From Lachnospiraceae bacterium (lineage in GTDB: Bacteria; Bacillota; Clostridia; Lachnospirales; Lachnospiraceae): a DNA stretch of 49,016 nucleotides. Below, piece after piece: positions 22,239 to 30,908 of the stretch. Below the pieces are notes generated by a model. It was not told the DNA's origin. It saw only the letters and a list, made by a program, of their open reading frames with translations, and made no database searches. The translations under genes were made by a program, and so were the position numbers. The stretch covers positions 1 to 49,016 of the forward strand of contig CAJTFX010000034.1 in the NCBI GenBank assembly GCA_910575555.1, in the 5' to 3' direction. The first letter of the stretch is position 1. Every line of letters begins with the position of its first letter.

Positions 22239-22278
22239 TGACAAACAGAGCGTATATATCGTAATATAACAGTGTTAT
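22238..22278 (+). promoter_or_regulatory. TetR promoter with its own operator
   Basis: TTGACA (22238-22243), 18-bp spacer, TAATAT (22262-22267). ATAACAGTGTTAT (22266-22278) starts at the -10 box and extends over the transcription start, a textbook autoregulatory TetR site, shared with 12029-12041. Confidence 0.75.
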
Positions 22279-22293
22279 ATGGAGGTCTGAAGA

Positions 22294-22905
22294 ATGGATG
22301 ATTCGGTAACATTACAAAAAATACTGGAAGCCGCGAGAAAAGAATTTCTTGCAAAAGGCTTCAGGTCGGCTTCCCTGCGCAACATTGTGAAAACGGCAGG
22401 TGTTACAACAGGGGCTTTTTATGGATATTATAAGAGCAAAGAGGAACTCTTTGACGCCCTCGTAGGCGGGCAGTATGAATATGTGATCAACCGGTACAAG
22501 GAAGCGCATGAGAGTTTTGCTAGACTGCCAATAAAGGAACAGCCCGCCCAACTGGGCAAACTGTCAGAAGGCTGCATGAATGACATACTCTTACATGCTT
22601 TTGAACATAAGGAGGAATACCGCCTGCTGCTGCAATGTTCCGAAGGCACCCGCTATTCCCGCATGATTGATGATATGGTGGAGATTGAGGTGGAAGCGAC
22701 GCATAAGTTTTATGGAGTGCTTGAAGAACTGGGTTCCCCGGCTCCGAAGATTGACCGGAGGCTGGAGCATATTCTTGCAACGGGACTGTTAAATGCATAT
22801 TTTGAAATGATCATACATGATATGCCGCTTGAAGAGGCAAAACTCTATTTTCATGAGCTTTGTGATTTTTATACGGCAGGGTGGGTGAAGATCATGGGGC
22901 AGTAA
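22294..22905 (+). CDS. TetR-family transcriptional regulator
   Basis: A 203-aa protein with the N-terminal TetR helix-turn-helix at residues 8-55 (ILEAARKEFLAKGFRSASLRN, then AGVTTGAFYGYYKSKEELF) and an all-helical ligand-binding and dimer domain. It follows GGAGGT and its own palindromic operator. The downstream ABC pair, separated by a terminator and a GTTAG operator, may be its target, as may the esterase at 12230, which carries the same palindrome. TetR repressors next to transporters commonly sense the transported compound; the ligand here is unknown. Confidence 0.85.
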   Translation: MDDSVTLQKILEAARKEFLAKGFRSASLRNIVKTAGVTTGAFYGYYKSKEELFDALVGGQYEYVINRYKEAHESFARLPIKEQPAQLGKLSEGCMNDILLHAFEHKEEYRLLLQCSEGTRYSRMIDDMVEIEVEATHKFYGVLEELGSPAPKIDRRLEHILATGLLNAYFEMIIHDMPLEEAKLYFHELCDFYTAGWVKIMGQ

Positions 22906-22924
22906 TGCCCCATTTTCCGAAGTG

Positions 22925-22950
22925 GAAAGCGTAGGCTTTCTATTATTTTT
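22925..22950 (+). terminator. Terminator after TetR
   Basis: GAAAGC pairs with GCTTTC around a 4-base loop, then TATTATTTTT. It lies 8 bases ahead of the next operator, repeating the hairpin-T-run-operator order of the other two leaders. Confidence 0.65.
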
Positions 22951-22957
22951 AGATAGT

Positions 22958-22975
22958 GGTTAGGAAAAACTAACC
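22958..22975 (+). promoter_or_regulatory. GGTTAG-N6-CTAACC operator of the third ABC pair
   Basis: A perfect 6-bp inverted repeat around gaaaaa. GGTTAG and CTAACC are the exact half-sites of DtxR/IdeR boxes, though those have one base between the halves rather than six. Confidence 0.65.
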
Positions 22976-22986
22976 GAAAGGATGGA

Positions 22987-23046
22987 ATGAAAATGGATAT
23001 AAGGAGATGGCTGCAGCTTTTCCAATATCATATAAGAACAATTTAA
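22987..23046 (+). CDS. Possible 19-aa leader peptide
   Basis: ATG AAA ATG opens a 19-codon frame (MKMDIRRWLQLFQYHIRTI) between the operator and the ABC gene. The ribosome site is weak (AAAGGATGG). It may be a leader peptide that affects the TTG-started ABC gene 28 bases downstream, or chance. Confidence 0.25.
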   Translation: MKMDIRRWLQLFQYHIRTI

Positions 23047-23074
23047 TTTTATTATTTCACAAGGAGGGATTGAC

Positions 23075-24844
23075 TTGAAACAGCAATCAAATCTGGCAAG
23101 GCTCTTAGGCTACGCCGGGAAGCATAAAATCCTGACTTACCTGTCGTGGATTTTTTCAGCGGCAAGCGCCCTGATTGCGCTCATGCCGTTCTGGTACATT
23201 TGGAGAATCTTAAAAGAGGCGCTGGAAGCAGCGCCGGATTTTGAGAATGCAGTGTATATTACGCACTATGGTTGGATGGCAATGCTGTATGCTGTTTTAT
23301 CCATGCTGGTTTACATTGCGGGGCTTATGTGTTCGCACTTATCGGCGTTCCGTATTGCTACCAATGTCCGGCTCGCACTGATACACCATATCTCCACACT
23401 TCCACTGGGTAAGATAGAGCAGTTCGGCACAGGAAAGCTGCGCAGGATTATCTCGGAAACCAGCGGATCGGCGGAGACTTACCTTGCCCACCAGCTCCCG
23501 GACAAGGCAAAAGCATTTGCTACAATCGTGGGGCTGCTTGCACTGCTTCTGGTATTTGACTGGAGGCTTGGGCTTTTAAGCCTGATACCCGTGGTTCTTG
23601 GTTTTGCCACGATGACAAGGATGACGGGGAAGGGTATGCAGCAGAAAATGGTGGAATACCAGAATGCCCTGTCTGCCATGTCCTGTGAGGCAGTGGAGTA
23701 TGTAAGGGGCATACCGGTAGTAAAAACCTTTGGGCAGACCGTGTTTTCGTTCAAAAAATTTAAGGCAACGATTGACAATTATGAAAAATGGGCGGTTGCC
23801 TATACAAAAGAACTGCGTCTGCCGATGATGCTCTATACATTGGCGATCAACAGTGTTTTTGTATTCCTCATTGCTGCAGGAATCTGTTTTACCGGAAACG
23901 GTGTGGAAGAAAAGTTTTTGCTGAATTTACTTTTTTATATCATTTTAACGCCCGTTATTTCTCTGACGCTTGGTAAAATGATGCGCCAGAGTGAGAATGA
24001 AATGATTGTGGGAGATGCCCTGCAGCGGATTGATACAGTGCTTTCTATGGAACCGCTGGCAGAAGGCAGGAATAGGAAGCACCCAAAAGATTTTTCCGTA
24101 GAGCTAAAAGACGTTACATTCAGTTACGATGGAAACACAAATGCGCTGCAAAATGTTTCACTGAAAATAGGTGCAGGGGAAACGGTGGCATTTGTAGGTC
24201 CTTCCGGCGGGGGGAAGACTACCCTTGCAAGCCTGGTTGCCAGATTCTTTGACACACAGAGCGGCAGCGTCACGGTAGGGGGAGCGGATGTAAAAGACAT
24301 TGGCAATAAAGAACTGATGGATACGGTTTCTTTTGTTTTCCAAATCAGCAGGCTCATAAAAGCCTCCATCCTTGACAATGTGCGGATGGGAAGGAAGGAC
24401 GCCACGAGGGAAGAAGCGATGCAGGCATTAAAGGCTGCACAGTGCATGGATATTATTGAAAAATTCCCTGACAGGGAAAATACTGTCATCGGGCGGGAAG
24501 GCGTGTACCTTTCCGGCGGGGAACAGCAGCGGATTGCGATTGCAAGGGCGATGCTGAAAAATGCGCCGGTCATTATTCTGGATGAAGCAACTGCATTTGC
24601 AGATCCGGATAATGAGGCGAAAGTGCAGGCGGCGTTTACGGAACTTGCAAAAGGCAGGACGGTCATTATGATTGCACACCGCCTTTCCACGGTGGCAGGC
24701 GCAGACAATATCTTTGTGCTGAAAGACGGGGGGCTTGCAGAAAGCGGGAAATTTGAAACGCTGCAGAAAGCAGGGGGGCTGTTTGGGAAGATGTGGCAGG
24801 ATTACCAGGAATCCGTGCAGTGGAAAGTTGCAAAGGAGGCATGA
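23075..24844 (+). CDS. Exporter-fold ABC transporter half (IrtA/YbtP-like)
   Basis: A 589-aa permease-ATPase starting at TTG, with AAGGAGGG 7 bases ahead; no ATG fits. ATPase motifs are Walker A GPSGGGKTT, signature LSGGEQQR and Walker B VIILDEATAFADPDNE. The DEATAFADPxNE segment matches the 4654 gene (DEATAFTDPENE), so this pair is related to the YbtP/YbtQ-like pair at 4.7-8.2 kb. Encoded with the next gene as a heterodimer, behind a GTTAG operator and next to TetR. Siderophore import is the favoured role; drug or peptide export is the alternative. Confidence 0.8.
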   Translation: MKQQSNLARLLGYAGKHKILTYLSWIFSAASALIALMPFWYIWRILKEALEAAPDFENAVYITHYGWMAMLYAVLSMLVYIAGLMCSHLSAFRIATNVRLALIHHISTLPLGKIEQFGTGKLRRIISETSGSAETYLAHQLPDKAKAFATIVGLLALLLVFDWRLGLLSLIPVVLGFATMTRMTGKGMQQKMVEYQNALSAMSCEAVEYVRGIPVVKTFGQTVFSFKKFKATIDNYEKWAVAYTKELRLPMMLYTLAINSVFVFLIAAGICFTGNGVEEKFLLNLLFYIILTPVISLTLGKMMRQSENEMIVGDALQRIDTVLSMEPLAEGRNRKHPKDFSVELKDVTFSYDGNTNALQNVSLKIGAGETVAFVGPSGGGKTTLASLVARFFDTQSGSVTVGGADVKDIGNKELMDTVSFVFQISRLIKASILDNVRMGRKDATREEAMQALKAAQCMDIIEKFPDRENTVIGREGVYLSGGEQQRIAIARAMLKNAPVIILDEATAFADPDNEAKVQAAFTELAKGRTVIMIAHRLSTVAGADNIFVLKDGGLAESGKFETLQKAGGLFGKMWQDYQESVQWKVAKEA

Positions 24845-24849
24845 ATCAG

Positions 24850-26583
24850 ATGATAAAGAAATTGCAGAGACGGTTTGCGCTTTCTGATAAAGGCGCAAAA
24901 GATACGATAAAAGGCAGCATTGCCAGTGCTTTGCAGAATGCGGCGTTTATGTTTCCGGCAGGTCTTTTGTATCAGTTGGTAAAAGATCTGCTGGATGGCG
25001 GGGTGGACAGCAGGAGGGCAGTGTTTTATGTGTTTGGCAGCATTGTGTGTGCGGGGCTGATCTTTCTGGCTACATGGTTCCAATATAACGGTACATTTCT
25101 TGCCACCTATCTGGAGACAGGGGTGCGCAGGATTGCGCTTGCAGAAAAACTGCGGAAAATACCGCTGTCCTTTTTTGGGAAAAAGGATTTGGCGGATTTG
25201 ACATCTTCCATTATGAATGACTGTGCCGTGCTGGAGAGTAGCCAGTCCCATTTTGTGGCTCCCCTGCTTGGGGCATTGATTTCCACAACACTGATTGCCC
25301 TGTCCGCTTTTTTCTTTGACTGGCGCATGGCATTGGCGGCGCTGTGGGTATTGCCCGTTTCATTTGCCATTGTTGCTTTTGCAGCCGGGGTATATAAAGG
25401 GCTGTCCCGCAAGGCAATGTCAGCGAGGATTGCCTGTGAGGACGGGATACAGGAATGCATGGAGACCATGAATGACCTGCGTTCCAACAATGCAGTCGAA
25501 AGCTATCTGGAAGGGCTGGACGAAAAAGTACGGGCGATTGAAAAGAGGGCGGTCATCAGCGAGCTTGGGACGGCAGTGTTCGTAGTGTCGGCCAGCCTTG
25601 TCTTAAAGCTTGGTATTGCAGGGGTGGCGCTGGTGGGTTCTGCCTTACTGGTAAACGGCACACTGGACGTCATTACATTTTTTCTGTTCCTTTTAGTCGT
25701 TTCCCGTTTATATGATCCGCTGGAAGGGGCATTACAGAACCTTGCAGGCATCATCTCAACGAACAGCAATATTGAAAGGATGAATGAAATACTGGACCAT
25801 CCGCTACAGGGAGGCGTGGATGCCCTTTCTAACTGTGGATGTGATATTGTGTTTGACCATGTAGGGTTTTCTTACAATTCCGAGGAGACGGTGTTAAGGG
25901 ATGTATCTTTTACTGCAAAGCAGGGCGAGGTTACGGCACTGGTAGGTCCTTCCGGCGGGGGAAAGACTACGGTATCGAGGCTGGCGGCACGTTTTTGGGA
26001 TATTAGCAGGGGAAAGATCACAGTAGGCGGCATGGATGTGTCAAAAGTCGATCCGGAAACGCTGATGTCTCTGTATTCGATCGTGTTTCAGGATGTAACT
26101 TTGTTTGACAACACGATTATGGAGAATATCCGCATTGGCAGGAAAGGGGCTACGGATGCAGAAGTTCTTGAAGCGGCAAGGCTGGCGAATGTAAATGAAT
26201 TTGCGGAAAAACTGCCTGAGAAATGGAACAGCTTCATTGGGGAAAACGGCTGTGAGTTGTCCGGCGGTGAACGGCAGCGTATTTCTATTGCCCGTGCTTT
26301 TTTAAAGGATGCACCGATTATTCTCTTGGATGAAGCAACTGCATCGCTTGACGTTGAGAATGAAACCGCCATCCAGTCAGCGCTTTCTCGCCTGATTAAA
26401 AATAAGACGGTCTTAGTGATTGCACACAGGATGCGGACGGTTGCAGGGGCGGATAAGATTGTGGTATTGTCAGAAGGGTGTGTGGCAGAAGAAGGCACAC
26501 CGGACGAACTGTACCGCAAAGATGGGATTTATTCCCATATGGTAAAGATTCAGACCGAAAGCCAGAACTGGGTGTTGGGGTGA
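24850..26583 (+). CDS. Exporter-fold ABC transporter half (IrtB/YbtQ-like)
   Basis: A 577-aa partner with Walker A GPSGGGKTT, signature LSGGERQR and Walker B IILLDEATASLDVENE. ATG 24850 lies 10 bases after AAGGAGG; the ATG at 24841 overlaps the upstream stop but nearly touches that site. It resembles the second half of the first pair (6434-8182, DEATASVDPENE), so the two operons arose by duplication of a whole heterodimer. Ends shortly before a long hairpin. Confidence 0.8.
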   Translation: MIKKLQRRFALSDKGAKDTIKGSIASALQNAAFMFPAGLLYQLVKDLLDGGVDSRRAVFYVFGSIVCAGLIFLATWFQYNGTFLATYLETGVRRIALAEKLRKIPLSFFGKKDLADLTSSIMNDCAVLESSQSHFVAPLLGALISTTLIALSAFFFDWRMALAALWVLPVSFAIVAFAAGVYKGLSRKAMSARIACEDGIQECMETMNDLRSNNAVESYLEGLDEKVRAIEKRAVISELGTAVFVVSASLVLKLGIAGVALVGSALLVNGTLDVITFFLFLLVVSRLYDPLEGALQNLAGIISTNSNIERMNEILDHPLQGGVDALSNCGCDIVFDHVGFSYNSEETVLRDVSFTAKQGEVTALVGPSGGGKTTVSRLAARFWDISRGKITVGGMDVSKVDPETLMSLYSIVFQDVTLFDNTIMENIRIGRKGATDAEVLEAARLANVNEFAEKLPEKWNSFIGENGCELSGGERQRISIARAFLKDAPIILLDEATASLDVENETAIQSALSRLIKNKTVLVIAHRMRTVAGADKIVVLSEGCVAEEGTPDELYRKDGIYSHMVKIQTESQNWVLG

Positions 26584-26590
26584 TGGGAAG

Positions 26591-26627
26591 CATGAAGCCG
26601 TGCTGCAGCAGGCGGTACGGCTTCATG
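26591..26627 (+). terminator. 11-bp hairpin after the third ABC pair
   Basis: CATGAAGCCGT pairs perfectly with ACGGCTTCATG around a 15-base loop. No T-run follows (TGATAAAAAAC), so it may block exonucleases or act as a Rho-type or bidirectional stop instead of a classic terminator. Confidence 0.55.
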
Positions 26628-26660
26628 TGATAAAAAACAAAAATCCTGCGGGGAATTTTA

Positions 26661-26689
26661 TTGACAAATGGATAGGGAGTCAGATAGAT
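26661..26689 (+). promoter_or_regulatory. Promoter of the alpha/beta hydrolase gene
   Basis: TTGACA (26661-26666), 17-bp spacer, ATAGAT (26684-26689). A second AT-rich TATGATATACTTAC stretch lies at about 26702-26716, so the start could also be there. Confidence 0.45.
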
Positions 26690-26754
26690 TTAACATATTT
26701 TTTTATGATATACTTACTTTAAAAACAGAGAATACCAATTTGCGGAGGAATACT

Positions 26755-27582
26755 ATGGTTGGTCTTTTTAACAAAGGGAGTGGTAAGATTAACGAAAGGG
26801 CTTTTACATGCCAGAGAGACAACCTTACCATCCGGGGAACAGAGTACAGGCCCAAGGGGGACTGCCTGCCAATCGCTATTGTAAGCCACGGCTTTATGGC
26901 TTTTCAAGATACGGTCCGCCAGTATGCGAAAGCGATGGCGGAAATGGGATATGTTTCATACTGCTTTGATTTTTGCGGCGGGTGCGTGATAAAAGGGAAA
27001 AGTGACGGCAGTACAACAGAAATGTCCGTTTTAACGGAAGTGAAAGATTTAGAGGCGGTTATCCGGTATGCACGGGGAAGGGAATACAGCAATCCGGAAG
27101 AAATCCTTTTAATGGGATGCAGCCAGGGCGGTTTTGTATCAGCAATCGCGGCGTCAAAGCTGAACGGCATCATATCAAAATTAGTGATGTTTTATCCTGC
27201 CCTCTGCATCCCCGATGACGCAAGGGCAGGAAAGATGATGTTTGCAAAATTTGATCCGGGCAATATCCCGGATATCATCCGTTGCGGGCCGATGAAGCTG
27301 GGAAAATGCTATGTCCGGGATGTGATAGGGATGGACCCTTATCAGGAAATACAGGATTTTTCAGGAGATATTTTAATAGTCCATGGCACAAAAGATAAAA
27401 TTGTGAATATGGAATATTCAAAACGTGCGTATGAAATGTATTCGGAGAATAGAGGAAAGAACGATGGGGCAGGAACCGTATCGTTCTTCCCGTTAGACGG
27501 CGGCAGGCATGGATTTTCTAAAAGGCATGACAGGGCGGCGATAGGGTATTTGAAACAATTCCTTGCTGTAGGAAACCCATAA
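26755..27582 (+). CDS. Cytoplasmic alpha/beta hydrolase
   Basis: A 275-aa protein of the S33 hydrolase/acyl-esterase type. The strand-turn-helix SHGFMAF lies near residues 43-49, the nucleophile elbow is GCSQG with Ser123, Asp appears in LIVHGTKDKIV, and His in GGRHGF near the C-terminus completes the triad. No signal peptide. ATG 26755 follows GGAGG; a longer frame from 26668 includes promoter sequence. It has its own promoter and is separated from the ABC pair by a hairpin, so the substrate cannot be deduced from context; hydrolysis of an imported ester is possible. Confidence 0.8.
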   Translation: MVGLFNKGSGKINERAFTCQRDNLTIRGTEYRPKGDCLPIAIVSHGFMAFQDTVRQYAKAMAEMGYVSYCFDFCGGCVIKGKSDGSTTEMSVLTEVKDLEAVIRYARGREYSNPEEILLMGCSQGGFVSAIAASKLNGIISKLVMFYPALCIPDDARAGKMMFAKFDPGNIPDIIRCGPMKLGKCYVRDVIGMDPYQEIQDFSGDILIVHGTKDKIVNMEYSKRAYEMYSENRGKNDGAGTVSFFPLDGGRHGFSKRHDRAAIGYLKQFLAVGNP

Positions 27583-27606
27583 TCTAAGTACATACTGTTG
27601 TCAACT

Positions 27607-28080
27607 TTAATTGTCTGCTTTTATAAATACCTGCCAGATTAGAAGGAATGAAAGCACACACGCCGCTACATCTGCTATTGCTCCCACAAACAGGATGCCG
27701 TTAAGCCCGATATATAATGGCAGAATCAGGATAAGCGAGAGATGAAACAGAACCTGCCTGCTTAGCGAAGCAATTATGCCTTTTTGACATTTCAATACCG
27801 TTCAGGAATATGGCAAACATAAAAATGCGCAGGTAAGATGAGTCGAATTCTAAATACAAGTCATTGCCTCGCTGAACAATTTGCAGAATCTAATGCGGCA
27901 TAAGATGAACAGCAGGAAAGCAATTGTTGACACAAGGGTTACGATTACAACAGTCTTTCCCTAAACAGTGTTTGGCTGTTGCCATCTTCCATGGCTTCTC
28001 CCGTTTCCACGCTACTTGGCTATGCTTGTAACGACCACTTTGACCAATTCCTTTACAATATTCCCATAAACAGCATTTGA
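27607..28080 (-). pseudogene. Decayed MATE transporter gene
   Basis: The last 62 codons (27607-27795) read as the C-terminal helices of a MATE efflux pump: LSRQVLFHLSLILILPLYIG, LNGILFVGAIADVAACVL. Further left on the reverse strand, pieces such as VVIVTLVSTIAFLLF and FAIFL occur in changing frames with stops, consistent with several frameshifts. MATE proteins are about 450 aa, so most of the gene is lost. The intact MATE at 42822 has the corresponding segment VLILPCFFGVEGVLYAAPIADF. Confidence 0.7.
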
Positions 28081-28175
28081 AGAAATGGGCGCTATTGTTT
28101 CTGACACATATTTTCGCGTCAGATTCTAATCGGCTTCAAAACACCGTTCTTCTCGGCTTTGCCCTGAAAAACAGG

Positions 28176-29906
28176 CTAGTTACTGGAATTGCTTGTGATA
28201 ATTTTCTGATTTTCAAAAAAGCGGGAGCCTGAAGCATCTTTTGTGATTTTTGAAAAATACTTTTCCCAAAGAATATTACACTCCTCCGGCTGGTATATAT
28301 GGGGGCAGTCTGCCACTGATGAGTATCTGAAAATTGGAATGTTATCTATTCCATTCGTCCATGTGCGGTGAAAATATCTCCCCTCATATGCAGTTTGATG
28401 TATGTTGGAAATAAAGCTGTCCCTGTTTGACCAATAGCTTACACATAAATCATTCCAGTTTCCCTCAAAAAATGCATCTGCATTAAGTGCATCATATCTC
28501 CCCATAAATACCCATGTCGGCAAAGGATTTTTCAAAACTGGGTCAGGTAAGGATTTGTCTGGGATGGAACCCATGGTATATCCTGATGGGCTGATTGCAG
28601 TGAAATCCTCCGGTACATCAAGCCCTAAACGCCATGTCATCCCTGCTCCATTTGAATGCCCGGTAGCAAATATTTTTTTGTCATCAATCGAATATTTCTG
28701 CTTGGTAATCTTTATAACATTTTGAATAAACGAAACATCATTCGGAGCATTGCTTGGAGATACTGTATACTGATTCCAAATAGGGACCGGAATCCAATCC
28801 ATCGCAGGTAATGGGCATGGATACGCCATTGGGAATACCACGATAAGACCATACGCCTCAGCCGCCTCGTTCCACCTAGAATCACCGATAAAAGCGGCTG
28901 CATCATTAGACCCTCCGTGCATTCCAATAATAAGAGGGTAAGCATTGCTGGAATCATAGCTGGTTGGGATATATGTCCACCATCTTCTTAAAAACCCGTC
29001 TACCATCGTCTCTGTGAAAAAGAAACCTGTAGTTCCGTTATTGACAAGAGGAATACGCCATTTTAACTCGCCGCCAGGAATGAAATCAAACCTCTGGACA
29101 GGGTATAAGAATTCACTGTAAATAATTTCCTCTGTAATAACCCGCCCTCTTGTAATCCAAATCCTTGTCACTTTATTCGCATAACACTCATCAGCATATT
29201 CATTTGAGCCTGAATATACAGCATTATCCGCGTTTATCCAATGCGTCTTTAAATCATCCTTACCAGAGCCGCTTTCAGCAGATATCATCCATACAGGAAC
29301 TGAAATTTTATTGTTAAGTAACCCTATGGTTTGTTTTCCATCAGTGTTTTGTGACTGTTCAAAAGGAAATGAAGCCTGCCCTCCAAAGAGATCTATAATA
29401 TATGATGATACGTCTTCGCCATTAATACTTACTAACCCGGCAAATAATTGTGGCCACAACAAAGCCATCTTGTGTACAGCACTGCCGCCTTCCTCATAGC
29501 CTACCCAATAGAGGGACCTCTCATCTAAATCGAAAGCCGCAGGAATACTGGCAAATTTCTTATTTATTGTGTTCCACACTTCATAAAGAAAAAGCTCATC
29601 AAATCTTGCTGTAGGAGAATTATTCAAATTCCATTTTCCTGCTTCATAAGGCTCTGCAATGACTAATGCAGCTCCATGTATGTCTGCAACCATAACCCAA
29701 TTAGTGCCGCGATCGCTTTTATAAAAATTTTCTGCGGAAATTCCATCCGGTGTCAGTATTACGATTGCAGGTGAACATGGCTCAAATGACCTGGGTATAT
29801 ACACAGTGTATGTTCCCGGAACGGTCTTATCTAATGGCGATTGGTTGTGGAAAACTCCCTGGATAGGAGGCGCGTATGGATTTGTTGAATATTCATTATT
29901 TTTCAT
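28176..29906 (-). CDS. Double-domain esterase with a degenerate first domain
   Basis: A 576-aa protein without a signal peptide that holds two alpha/beta-hydrolase units. The first has the elbow as GYEEGG (136-141), where Glu replaces the nucleophile Ser. The second resembles PHB-depolymerase/LpqC-type esterases: an HGGSND oxyanion segment (330-335), GHSNG with Ser418, and a late Asp (GRYDA) and His candidate. The first unit therefore is probably a binding or structural domain. It ends the reversed set after the esterase and symporter genes. GGAGGA precedes the ATG. Probable role: intracellular cleavage of an imported ester. Confidence 0.75.
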   Translation of the reverse strand: MKNNEYSTNPYAPPIQGVFHNQSPLDKTVPGTYTVYIPRSFEPCSPAIVILTPDGISAENFYKSDRGTNWVMVADIHGAALVIAEPYEAGKWNLNNSPTARFDELFLYEVWNTINKKFASIPAAFDLDERSLYWVGYEEGGSAVHKMALLWPQLFAGLVSINGEDVSSYIIDLFGGQASFPFEQSQNTDGKQTIGLLNNKISVPVWMISAESGSGKDDLKTHWINADNAVYSGSNEYADECYANKVTRIWITRGRVITEEIIYSEFLYPVQRFDFIPGGELKWRIPLVNNGTTGFFFTETMVDGFLRRWWTYIPTSYDSSNAYPLIIGMHGGSNDAAAFIGDSRWNEAAEAYGLIVVFPMAYPCPLPAMDWIPVPIWNQYTVSPSNAPNDVSFIQNVIKITKQKYSIDDKKIFATGHSNGAGMTWRLGLDVPEDFTAISPSGYTMGSIPDKSLPDPVLKNPLPTWVFMGRYDALNADAFFEGNWNDLCVSYWSNRDSFISNIHQTAYEGRYFHRTWTNGIDNIPIFRYSSVADCPHIYQPEECNILWEKYFSKITKDASGSRFFENQKIITSNSSN

Positions 29907-29928
29907 ATAGTCTCCTCCTGTATATTGC

Positions 29929-29997
29929 TGGTGTCAGCCATCATATAGACTGGTAAGTTATATTACCCATCACTAACCTATTTACTGGCTGACACCA
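29929..29997. other. Long intercistronic hairpin between two esterase genes
   Basis: TGGTGTCAGCCA pairs with TGGCTGACACCA (12 bp, perfect) and within the 45-base loop GGTAA pairs with TTACC. A T7 run follows on the plus strand, while the genes are read from the minus strand. On the minus-strand mRNA it would be a stable stem separating two esterase cistrons. Confidence 0.7.
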
Positions 29998-30011
29998 TTT
30001 TTTTAGACGTT

Positions 30012-30863
30012 TTATGGCATAATAATATCATGTTTAATGGGCAGCTTTTCATTCAGGGCTTTCCTTAAAGATAAATCCCAAAAATCCCATTCATGTGCAT
30101 ATCCCGGAACTTCATTGTAGAAAACATCATATCCATATTCAGAAAACAGATCACGAGATGCATGGGCAAAATGACGAATAAAATCATTTCCACCGCAGGT
30201 CATGAATAACTTGGGCAGAGGCTTCCCTTCCGCCGCATTCCTTTTGGCGGTAATGAACAGGTCATCATCAGGATCGGCAAATTTTATGCCCTGTCTTGCA
30301 ATAGCTTCAGTATCGACAGCAAAATCGGTTCCGTTACCATTCCCTGCACTTTGTGCCACAACAGACATGATATTTGACGTATCCATCCCGCCGCCGGACA
30401 TGATCAACGCTGCCGCACATCTTTCTCCGCCATAAACCGCCCACTTTGTAGCAGCCATGGAACCCATGGAAAGCCCGCCGACAAAGGTGTCCTCGCGTTT
30501 GTCAGAGATTGGGAACATGGATGTACATACTCCTGGCAATTCCTCAAAAATATAGTCCCAATACTTGGCAGGCCAGGGAAGAGTACCATCAGGCTGATTA
30601 ATATAGCTCGAATTGTCCGCATCCGGCATGACTACTGCAATTTTATTGTCATCCGCATATCTGACAATATTTGAAAAATTTACATAATCCGAGTCATCCC
30701 CAGTGCCTCCATGGAAAAGATAGAGCACCTGAAATTTTGCTCCGGGAACATAGCTCTCTGCCTTTCCATTGGCCTCATCGAAAAGCCCCCAGGAAGGAAG
30801 AATCATCGTTACGTTTGTCTGCTGCATTAAAGCCTTTGATAAGAAATTGAATTTTACTAACAT
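30012..30863 (-). CDS. Esterase, esterase-D/tributyrin-esterase family
   Basis: A 283-aa cytoplasmic protein with the family motifs: LYLFHGGTGDDSDY (48-61) as oxyanion-hole strand, GGLSMG with nucleophile Ser132, and the terminal YAHEWDFW block that carries the catalytic His and the family's tryptophans. Related enzymes are S-formylglutathione hydrolase, tributyrin esterase EstA and acetyl/feruloyl esterases. AGGAGGT lies before the ATG. It sits 45 bases downstream of the symporter gene in the same direction, suggesting that it acts on what the symporter brings in. Confidence 0.85.
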   Translation of the reverse strand: MLVKFNFLSKALMQQTNVTMILPSWGLFDEANGKAESYVPGAKFQVLYLFHGGTGDDSDYVNFSNIVRYADDNKIAVVMPDADNSSYINQPDGTLPWPAKYWDYIFEELPGVCTSMFPISDKREDTFVGGLSMGSMAATKWAVYGGERCAAALIMSGGGMDTSNIMSVVAQSAGNGNGTDFAVDTEAIARQGIKFADPDDDLFITAKRNAAEGKPLPKLFMTCGGNDFIRHFAHASRDLFSEYGYDVFYNEVPGYAHEWDFWDLSLRKALNEKLPIKHDIIMP

Positions 30864-30908
30864 TTTGCTACCTCCTTTTGGTTGAATCTGTTAATATTAT
30901 CGTCTTTT

